Source: Ampullaceana balthica | Lineage: Eukaryota; Mollusca; Gastropoda; Lymnaeidae | Reading direction: 5' to 3' | DNA length: 64,000 bases | NCBI GenBank assembly: GCA_944989445.1 | Contig: CALYLW010000015.1 | Coordinates: 1,416,124 to 1,480,123, forward strand | Shown: one piece after another, positions 14,501-26,500 of the stretch | How the letters are laid out: every line of letters begins with the position of its first letter | Numbering within the stretch: the stretch's first letter is position 1 | Made by a program: the position numbers and the translations under genes | The notes under the pieces: model-generated | Database searches by the model: none | What the model was told of the DNA's origin: nothing | What the model saw: the letters and a program-made list of their open reading frames with translations, nothing else

Positions 14501-17500
14501 TGGACATTTGTTATGAGCCATGATCAGTAGGCCTTACTTAGAGAGTATCAAATAGCTACATTAAATAAAAAGTTAGGTTTCATGTGATCTTAGCAGTAGT
14601 TGAAATCTATTTTTAGAGAACTATAATTTTGATACAGTTTTGTGGCTGACCTTTAATGTGACACCAGTTGTCAGTCTGCAAAATGTGATGTTTTGTGGCT
14701 GACTTTTAATGTGACACCAGTTGTCAGTCTGCAAAGATGTGGCCTTAACTTATTTGTTTTGAAGTCTATTTACATAATTGCTTGTTTTGTTGAAAAGTCT
14801 GGATTTGAAAAATAACTTTCTCAGCTTGTGTTTCCCACCTTGGCCAGTTATTGATTGTGGTGGGCTAATGGGCCAGTTGGGATTTTTAAAAGTTTTTCTC
14901 CAGATAGAAAGAGGGGGGTGTGGAGAAGAAAGGCAATGTGTTTGGCTTATGAACAAACAGGCTTTAGAAGTAACATATGCAGGCTGGTGAAGCCTTGATA
15001 AACTTATATAATGCTGTGTAAGTGTGTTAGAGCTGACTGCTGCTGCGAAAGTGCGTTATAGCTGGCTGCTGCCGTGTATGTGTGTTAGAGCTGACTGCTC
15101 CCGTGTAAGTGTGTTAGAGCTGACTGCTGCCGTGTAAGTGTGTTAGAGCTGACTGCTGCCGTGTAAGTGTGTTAGAGCTGACTGCTGCCGTGTAAGTGTG
15201 TTAGAGCTGACTGCTGCCTGTTTGTTTGAACTGATTGATACGACTGTTATTGTTTTCCCTGCAGCTGAAGAGGACAAGCAACTCAACGTAGAACTGATTA
15301 ACTCCTCCTGGTGCGGCATGCTGGCTGCCTTGTCTCTGCTGCTTGATGCCAGGTAAGCAATACAATTGTCATGGCAGTGTAGGAGATGAAGGACCTTGGC
15401 TTTTAAACAACAATGAATTTATGTTTATTATTATGTTTTTTATGTTATTATTATTATGTTATTATTTTATACTTTTCTCTTCCACTAAAAGTTTTTTTTA
15501 ACTTAAATTTTATTTTAGTTATTATTTTGTAAAATTTCAATGTTATAAACATTAATCTAAAAAACATACACAAATTCTACATACTCCCTGAAAATATTTT
15601 GTTCCTGTTATCTGCTATACATTCCCCACCTTCCCCATTCCCCACCTTCCCCATTCCCCACCTTCCCCACCTTCCCCATTCCCCACCTTCCCCATTCCCC
15701 ACCTTCCCCCATTCCCCACCCTTCCCCATTCCCCACCCTTCCCCATTCCCCACCCTTCCCCATTCCCCACCCTTCCCCATTCCCCACCCTTCCCCATTCC
15801 CCCACCTTCCCCATTCCACACCCTTCCCCCAACCCCCCCTTCCCCCACCCACCCTTCCCCCACCCCGCCCTTCCCATGCTTCCCCATTCCCCACCCTTCC
15901 CCCACCCTTCCCCCACCCTTCCCCCACCCTTCCCCCACCCTTCCCCCACCCCCACCCCCCACCAATGGATTATTATTAAAAAAGTTGAGATTCAAAGTGT
16001 TCCATCCAACTGTTATTTTCTTCTGTTTACTAGTTATGAGGAATATTGTGGCCTGTTGCGGTAGGTCCTGTCATAGTAAACTTCTTTTATCAGTGTTGGT
16101 TAACAAGTTCTGCATGTTTCATCATGATTTTCATGACTAATAATTGCATATCTCACCAATTGGCTTTGAAAGAATTGCTTCCGTAACAGCATTTTTGTAG
16201 CATTTTGTTTCTAATTTGTACCACAAAAAAAAGATTCTTGTTATAAAAATTGTTTTACCTTTGGTCACGTTTTATTGTTGTAGTTGGTGTTATTTGATGA
16301 AGGGGCTCCCAATCCAATGAACCTCATATCACCATCTTAACATCCTCATGTTTCTGCCATTTCATCCATGAGTAACTTAATGTCCACTTTATATTACTGC
16401 TACAGCTATACCCTAAGCCCTAAGCTAATAATTTGAGAACCCCTGAGTCATTGAATAATATCTTTTTATGAAATATTTATTTGAGAATTGAACACTTTCT
16501 ATTTCTATGCTGAAAATACACAATTTATTCACTTTCAATTTATAAAAAATATTTCTGCTTTAAATTTTATGTACATTTACTTTTGAAAATGTTTTAACAT
16601 TTAGTCAAACACTTGAGAAAATGTTTTAATATTTAGTCAAACACTTGAGAAAATGTTTTAACATTTAGTCAAACACTTGAGAAAATGTTTTAACATTTAG
16701 TCAAACACTTGAGAAAATGTTTTAACATTTAGTCAAACACTTGAGAAAATGTTTTAACATTTAGTCAAACACTTGAGAAAATGTTTTAACATTTAGTCAA
16801 ACACTTGAGAAAATGTTTTAACATTTAGTCAAACACTTGAGAAAATGTTTTAACATTTAGTCAAACACTTGAGAAAATGTTTTAACATTTAGTCAAACAC
16901 TTGAGAAAATGTTTTAACATTTAGTCAAACACTTGAGAAAATGTTTTAACATTTAGTCAAACACTTGAGAAAATGTTTTAACATTTAGTCAAACACTTGA
17001 GAAAATGTTTTAACATTTAGTCAAACACTTGAGAAAATGTTTTAACATTTAGTCAAACACTTGAGGAAATGTTTTAACATTTAGTCAAACACTTGAGGAA
17101 ATGTTTTAACATTTAGTCAAACACTTGAGGAAATGTTTTAACATTTAGTCAAACACTTGAGAAAATGTTTTAACATTTAGTCAAACACTTGAGAAAATGT
17201 TTTAACATTTAGTCAAACACTTGAGGAAATGTTTTAACCTTTAGTCAAACACTTGAGAAAATGTTTTAACATTTAGTCAAACACTTGAGAAAATGTTTTA
17301 ACATTTAGTCAAACACTTGAGAAAATGTTTTAACATTTAGTCAAACACTTGAGAAAATGTTTTAACATTTAGTCAAACACTTGAGGAAAAAAGTTTGATA
17401 ACATCAATAATATTGTCTGATTTTAAATTGATTAAAAGTAACCAAGTCATACACTAAAGGTTGGTCCACACCTCGCGAGCATTTGAGAGGTGTGGACCAA

Positions 17501-20500
17501 CCTTAAGAATTCATGGTTTTGTAGAGTTTAGCTTGTCTAGAACAGAAACAAGATAGATTGGATTAAGTTTCTAGAGCAGGACAATATTTATTCACATAAA
17601 AAAACAATGTGAAAACAATTTCTGATAACATTTTTTAATGGTATTTTAGAATATTTTACTTCAAAATTCTGCTTTTGGTAGTAGGAGAAGAAGAAGAAAA
17701 TTGTCCTAATAAAAAATTCAGCTAAAGGATGTGATGGTGTAACTGATGATATAATCCTCCATCCACTGATGATATAATCCTCCATCCACTGATGATATAA
17801 TCCTCCATCCACTTATGATATAATCCTCCATCCACTGATGATATAATCCTCCATCCACTGATGATATAATCTTCCATCCACTGATGATATAATCCTCCAT
17901 CCACTTATGATATAATCCTCCATCCACTGAGGATATAATCCTCCATCCACTGATGATATAATCCTCCATCCACTGATGATATAATCCTCCATCCACTGAT
18001 GATATAATCCTCCATCCACTGATGACATAATCCTCCATCCACTGATGACATAATCCTCCATCCACTGATGATATAATCCTCCATCCACTGATGATATAAT
18101 CCTCCATCCACTGATATAATCCTCCATCCACTGATGATATAATCCTCCATCCACTGATGATATAATCCTCCATCCACTGATGTAATCCTCCATCCACTGA
18201 TGATATAATCTTCCATCCACTGATGATATAATCCTACATCCACTGATGATATAATCCTCCATCCACTGATATAATCCTCCATCCACTGATGATATAATCT
18301 TCCATCCACTGATGATATAATCCTCCATCCACACCACAATATCAGAGCAATCAAAGAATTGTTCATATGGCCACTTATTGATATTGTAGTGGTCTTTTAA
18401 GTTTATCTCTGCTGGGCAATGGAGGGTCATTATCTAAGGCAATGTAAGAATGTTGACAAAGGATAGAGGGTCATTATCTAAGGCAATGTAAGAATGTTGA
18501 CAAAGGATAGAGGGTCATTATCTAAGGCAATGTAAGAATGTTGACAAAGGATAGAGGGTCATTATCTAAGGCAATGTAAGAATGGTGACAAAGGATAGAG
18601 GGTCATTATCTAAGGCAATGTAAGAATGTTGACAAAGGATAGAGGGTCATTATCTAAGGCAATGTAAGAATGTTGACAAAGGATAGAGGGTCATTATCTA
18701 AGGCAATGTAAGAATGTTGACAAAGGATAGAGGGTCATTATCTAAGGCAATATAGGATTGTTGACAAAGGATAGATGGTCATTACCTAAGGCAATGTAAG
18801 AATGTTGACAAAGGGTAGAGGATCATTACCTAAGGCAATATAGGATTGTTGACAAAGGATAGAGGGTCATTACCTAAGGCAATGTAGGATTGTTGACAAA
18901 GGATAGAGGGTCATTACCTAAGGCAGTGTAGGATTGTTGACAAAGGATAGATGGTCATTACCTAAGGCAATGTAAGAATGTTGACAAAGGGTAGAGGATC
19001 ATTACCTAAGGCAATATAGGATTGTTGACAAAGGATAGAGGGTCATTACCTAAGGCAATGTAGGATTGTTGACAAAGGATAGAGGGTCATTACCTAAGGC
19101 AATATAGGATTGTTGACAAAGGATAGAGGGTCATTACCTAAGGTAGTGTAGGATTGTTGACAAAGGATAGAGGGTCATTACCTAAGGCAATGTAGGAATG
19201 TTGACAAAGGATGAATGTTGACAAAGGATGAATGTTGACAAAGGATGAATGTTGACAAAGGATGAATGCTGACAAAGGATGAATGTTGATAAAGTATGAA
19301 TGTTGACAAAGGATGAATGTTGACAAAGGATGAATGTTGACAAAGGATGAATGTTGACAAAGGATGAATGTTGACAAAGGATGAATGTTGACAAATGATG
19401 AATGTTGACAAAGGATGAATGTTGACAAAGGATGAATGTCATATCATTGTGTAAGATGAGAGACAGAGATAACCCCAGAGCATTTGTTATTATCTTGTCT
19501 ACTTCAATGAAACTATTCAGTGTCATCTTAAACCTTTCCCTGTATAGCCATAACAGTGTCATCTTAAACCTTTCCCTGTATAGCCATAACAGTGTCATCC
19601 TAAACCTTTCCCTGTATAGCCATAACAGTGTCATCTTAAACCTTTCCCTGTATAGCCATAACAGTGTCATCTTAAACCTTTCCCTGTATAGCCATAACAG
19701 TGTCATCTTAAACCTTTCCCTGTATAGCCATAACAGTGTCATCATAATATGGAGGACAGCAAACCGTGGTTTCACTAACTACTAACAACTTTAAAAAATT
19801 TTTAACTGACAGATTTCACAACTGTTGTGTCCAAGATGAATGTTGCATTAGGTGACCCAGCCCTTGTGCCCAAATGACCGTCAGTGTGACCCAGCCCTTG
19901 TGCCAAAATGACTGTCAGTGTGACCCAGCCCTTGTGCCCAAATGACCGTCAGTGTGACCCAGCCCTTGTGCCCAAATGACCGTCAGTGTGACCCAGCCCT
20001 TGTGCCCAAATGACTGTCAGTGTGACCCAGCCCTTGTGCCCAAATGACCGTCAGTGTGACCCAGCCCTTGTGCCCAAATGACTGTCAGTGTGACCCAGCC
20101 CTTGTGCCCAAATGACCGTCAGTGTGACCCAGCCCTTGTGCCCAAATGACTGTCAGTGTGACCCAGCCCTTGTGCCCAAATGACCTTCAGTGTGACCCAG
20201 TCCTTGTGCCCAAATGACCGTCAGTGTATTCACATGGCATTTATGTCTTGTCTACCCTTGTTTATTAGCTAACCATAAAACATTTACCCTGTAATCTAAT
20301 GTAACTTTACTATACATACTCAGATAATGAAACTTTATTTGGATTATTACACTAATGTGTGAAAGCCGAACGAAACAAGGGGCAGTTAACCTACTTTGAT
20401 TTGTCCAGAGCTATAATGTAGTTAATGGTTTAAAAAAAATACAACCACATCAACACTTCTATGATTGCTGTTTGAAGATGGACTTACCATTTTGAAATAT

Positions 20501-23500
20501 TTAAACCTAGAAATAAAATTGTAATACAATGAAAATAATTTTTTTTTAAAGGAAATAAAAATGGTTTAGGGTTTCTGAACGTTTTTAAAATTATTTTTAA
20601 AAGAAATGAAACATTTAAACCTGTTAAGGCTGGTTAGTTGGTTAGGTTTCTTCCAATGCAAAACTAAAAATTATTGAGATTTTTAAAACTGTGATATTTA
20701 AAAGATGACTGTTGTTAATCTTGCTGTAAATGGTGAATAACATGACAATAACATCACAATAACATGACAATAACATCACAATGACATCACAATGACATCA
20801 CAATAAAATCACAATAACATCACAATAACATGCCAATAACATCACAATAAAATCACAATAACACCACAATAACATCACAATGACATCACAATGACATCAC
20901 AATAACATCACAATAACATCACAATAACATCACAATAACATCACAATAACATAACAATAACATCACAATAACATCACAATAACATGACTTTGTTGTCTTC
21001 AAAACTCTCTCAAATGGATTGTAAGTCTAGTCTTAGTAGCTTGTTGAAACACATTCATGATTTAATGGATGGTGTGAAACAAAAAAATAATGATTGAATT
21101 TGTCATTCTCGAGCTCTTAGATTTAGGATGGTAATTTTAAACCAAGATTTTTGTTTATGAGAAATATGGGAAGATTGAGTTCAGGTTTAAGAAATAAGAG
21201 ATGAAAACAGGGTAGAAAAAACGTGAATAGACAACTCACAACTGAAGAAGTAGGCCTAAAGTCAGCAGGAATGGTACAGACAACTTTCATATCTCAAGGA
21301 AATAGAACCCATGTTGTAATGTGTAATTATGAGATGAACAAGAAACAAAGGATTTGAAATAAATATTTTTTTTTCTTTGATATTTTCACAAAATGTTGTT
21401 AAGTAAAGGGAGTTAAGTAAATGTTGTTAAGTAAAGGGAGTAAAGTCAAGACTAGACTTACAAAATGACTTCTGCTGATGGCCTTATGACTTAATCAGTT
21501 CTTGCTGTTATGACAATCTTTAGGCTTTTCTCGACCCCTCAGTTTATTTATACCTGTTATTTTATTGAATGAAGTCGTGTTAGTTATCGTGTGAATAGTG
21601 CAAATAACCACAGCAAGGATGAGACGTTTATACCTGTTGTTTTATTTAATGAAGTCCTTTAAGTTACTATATGACTGCTTCCAATAACCACAGCAAGGAT
21701 GAGACGTTTATACCTGTTGTTTTATTTAATGAAGTCCTTTAAGTTACTATATGACTGCTTCCAATAACCGCAGCAAGGATGAGACGTTTATACCTGTTGT
21801 TTTATTTAATGAAGTCCTTTAAGTTACTATATGACTGCTTCCAATAACCACAGCAAGGATGAGACGTTTATACCTGTTGTTTTATTTAATGAAGTCCTTT
21901 AAGTTACTATATGACTGCTTCCAATAACCACAGCAAGGATGAGACGTTTATACCTGTTGTTTTATTGAATGAAGTCCTTTAAGTTACTATATGACTGCTT
22001 CCAATAACCACAGCAAGGATGAGACGTTTATACCTGTTGTTTTATTGAATGAAGTCCTTTAAGTTACTATATGACTGCTTCCAATAACCACAGCAAGGAT
22101 GAGACGTTTATACCTGTTGTTTTATTTAATGAAGTCCTTTAAGTTACTATATGACTGCTTCCAATAACCGCAGCAAGGATGAGACGTTTATACCTGTTGT
22201 TTTATTGAATGAAGTCCTTTAAGTTACTATATGACTGCTTCCAATAACCGCAGCAAGGATGAGACGTTTATACCTGTTGTTTTATTGAATGAAGTCCTTT
22301 AAGTTACTATATGACTGCTTCCAATAACCGCAGCAAGGATGAGACGTTTATACCTGTTGTTTTATTTAATGAAGTCCTTTAAGTTACTATATGACTGCTT
22401 CCAATAACCACAGCAAGGATGAGACGTTTATACCTGTTGTTTTATTTAATGAAGTCCTTTAAGTTACTATATGACTGCTTCCAATAACCGCAGCAAGGAT
22501 GAGACGTTTATACCTGTTGTTTTATTGAATGAAGTCCTTTAAGTTACTATATGACTGCTTCCAATAACCACAGCACTGATGAGACGTTTATACCTGTTGT
22601 TTTATTGAATGAAGTCCTTTAAGTTACTATATGACTGCTTCCAATAACCACAGCAAGGATGAGACGTTTATACCTGTTGTTTTATTTAATGAAGTCCTTT
22701 AAGTTACTATATGACTGCTTCCAATAACCGCAGCAAGGATGAGACGTTTATACCTGTTGTTTTATTGAATGAAGTCCTTTAAGTTACTATATGACTGCTT
22801 CCAATAACCGCAGCAAGGATGAGACGTTTATACCTGTTGTTTTATTTAATGAAGTCCTTTAAGTTACTATATGACTGCTTCCAATAACCACAGCAAGGAT
22901 GAGACGTTTATACCTGTTGTTTTATTTAATGAAGTCCTTTAAGTTACTATATGACTGCTTCCAATAACCGCAGCAAGGATGAGACGTTTATACCTGTTGT
23001 TTTATTGAATGAAGTCCTTTAAGTTACTATATGACTGCTTCCAATAACCACAGCACTGATGAGACGTTTATACCTGTTGTTTTATTGAATGAAGTCCTTT
23101 AAGTTACTATATGACTGCTTCCAATAACCACAGCAAGGATGAGACGTTTATACCTGTTGTTTTATTTAATGAAGTCCTTTAAGTTACTATATGACTGCTT
23201 CCAATAACCGCAGCAAGGATGAGACGTTTATACCTGTTGTTTTATTGAATGAAGTCCTTTAAGTTACTATATGACTGCTTCCAATAACCGCAGCAAGGAT
23301 GAGACGTTTATACCTGTTGTTTTATTGAATGAAGTCCTTTAAGTTACTATATGACTGCTTCCAATAACCGCAGCAAGGATGAGACGTTTATACCTGTTGT
23401 TTTATTTAATGAAGTCCTTTAAGTTACTATATGACTGCTTCCAATAACCGCAGCAAGGATGAGACGTTTATACCTGTTGTTTTATTGAATGAAGTCCTTT

Positions 23501-26500
23501 AAGTTACTATATGACTGCTTCCAATAACCGCAGCACTGATGAGACGTTTATACCTGTTGTTTTATTGAATGAAGTCCTTTAAGTTACTATATGACTGCTT
23601 CCAATAACCGCAGCAAGGATGAGACGTTTATACCTGTTGTTTTATTGAATGAAGTCCTTTAAGTTACTATATGACTGCTTCCAATAACCACAGCAAGGAT
23701 GAGACGTTTATACCTGTTGTTTTATTGAATGAAGTCCTTTAAGTTACTATATGACTGCTTCCAATAACCACAGCAAGGATGAGACGTTTATACCTGTTGT
23801 TTTATTGAATGAAGTCCTTTAAGTTACTATATGACTGCTTCCAATAACCGCAGCAAGGATGAGACGTTTATACCTGTTGTTTTATTGAATGAAGTCCTTT
23901 AAGTTACTATATGACTGCTTCCAATAACCACAGCAAGGATGAGACGTTTATACCTGTTGTTTTATTGAATGAAGTCCTTTAAGTTACTATATGACTGCTT
24001 CCAATAACCACAGCAAGGATGAGACGTTTATACCTGTTGTTTTATTTAATGAAGTCCTTTAAGTTACTATATGACTGCTTCCAATAACCACAGCAAGGAT
24101 GAGACGTTTATACCTGTTGTTTTATTTAATGAAGTCCTTTAAGTTACTATATGACTGCTTCCAATAACCACAGCAAGGATGAGACGTTTATACCTGTTGT
24201 TTTATTGAATGAAGTCCTTTAAGTTACTATATGACTGCTTCCAATAACCACAGCACTGATGAGACGTTTATACCTGTTGTTTTATTGAATGAAGTCCTTT
24301 AAGTTACTATATGACTGCTTCCAATAACCGCAGCAAGGATGAGACGTTTATACCTGTTGTTTTATTGAATGAAGTCCTTTAAGTTACTATATGACTGCTT
24401 CCAATAACCACAGCAAGGATGAGACGTTTATACCTGTTGTTTTATTTAATGAAGTCCTTTAAGTTACTATATGACTGCTTCCAATAACCACAGCAAGGAT
24501 GAGACGTTTATACCTGTTGTTTTATTTAATGAAGTCCTTTAAGTTACTATATGACTGCTTCCAATAACCACAGCAAGGATGAGACGTTTATACCTGTTGT
24601 TTTATTTGAATGAAGTCCTTTAAGTTACTATATGACTGCTTCCAATAACCGCAGCAAGGATGAGACGTTTATACCTGTTGTTTTATTGAATGAAGTCCTT
24701 TAAGTTACTATATGACTGCTTCCAATAACCACAGCAAGGATGAGACGTTTATACCTGTTGTTTTATTTAATGAAGTCCTTTAAGTTACTATATGACTGCT
24801 TCCAATAACCGCAGCAAGGATGAGACGTTTATACCTGTTGTTTTATTGAATGAAGTCCTTTAAGTTACTATATGACTGCTTCCAATAACCGCAGCAAGGA
24901 TGAGACGTTTATACCTGTTGTTTTATTGAATGAAGTCCTTTAAGTTACTATATGACTGCTTCCAATAACCGCAGCAAGGATGAGACGTTTATACCTGTTG
25001 TTTTATTTAATGAAGTCCTTTAAGTTACTATATGACTGCTTCCAATAACCACAGCAAGGATGAGACGTTTATACCTGTTGTTTTATTGAATGAAGTCCTT
25101 TAAGTTACTATATGACTGCTTCCAATAACCACAGCAAGGATGAGACGTTTATACCTGTTGTTTTATTTAATGAAGTCCTTTAAGTTACTATATGACTGCT
25201 TCCAATAACCACAGCAAGGATGAGATGTTTATACCTGTTATTTTATTGAATGAAGTCCTTTAAGTTACTATATGACTGCTTCCAATAACCGCAGCAAGGA
25301 TGAGACGTTTATACCTGTTGTTTTATTGAATGAAGTCCTTTAAGTTACTATATGACTGCTTCCAATAACCGCAGCAAGGATGAGACGTTTATACCTGTTG
25401 TTTTATTTAATGAAGTCCTTTAAGTTACTATATGACTGCTTCCAATAACCACAGCAAGGATGAGACGTTTATACCTGTTGTTTTATTGAATGAAGTCCTT
25501 TAAGTTACTATATGACTGCTTCCAATAACCGCAGCACTGATGAGACGTTTATACCTGTTGTTTTTTTTAATGAAGTCCTTTAAGTTACTATATGACTGCT
25601 TCCAATAACCGCAGCAAGGATGAGACGTTTATACCTGTTGTTTTATTTAATGAAGTCCTTTAAGTTACTATATGACTGCTTCCAATAACCACAGCAAGGA
25701 TGAGACGTTTATACCTGTTGTTTTATTGAATGAAGTCCTTTAAGTTACTATATGACTGCTTCCAATAACCACAGCAAGGATGAGACGTTTATACCTGTTG
25801 TTTTATTTAATGAAGTCCTTTAAGTTACTATATGACTGCTTCCAATAACCGCAGCACTGATGAGACGTTTATACCTGTTGTTTTATTGAATGAAGTCCTT
25901 TAAGTTACTATATGACTGCTTCCAATAACCACAGCAAGGATGAGACGTTTATACCTGTTATTTTATTTAATGAAGTCCTTTAAGTTACTATATGACTGCT
26001 TCCAATAACCACAGCAAGGATGAGACGTTTATACCTGTTATTTTATTGAATGAAGTCCTTTAAGTTACTATATGACTGCTTCCAATAACCACAGCAAGGA
26101 TGAGACGTTTATACCTGTTGTTTTATTTAATGAAGTCCTTTAAGTTACTATATGACTGCTTCCAATAACCGCAGCACTGATGAGACGTTTATACCTGTTG
26201 TTTTATTGAATGAAGTCCTTTAAGTTACTATATGACTGCTTCCAATAACCGCAGCAAGGATGAGACGTTTATACCTGTTGTTTTTTTTAATGAAGTCCTT
26301 TAAGTTACTATATGACTGCTTCCAATAACCACAGCACTGATGAGACGTTTATACCTGTTGTTTTATTGAATGAAGTCCTTTAAGTTACTATATGACTGCT
26401 TCCAATAACCACAGCAAGGATGAGACGTTTATACCTGTTGTTTTATTGAATGAAGTCCTTTAAGTTACTATATGACTGCTTCCAATAACCACAGCAAGGA

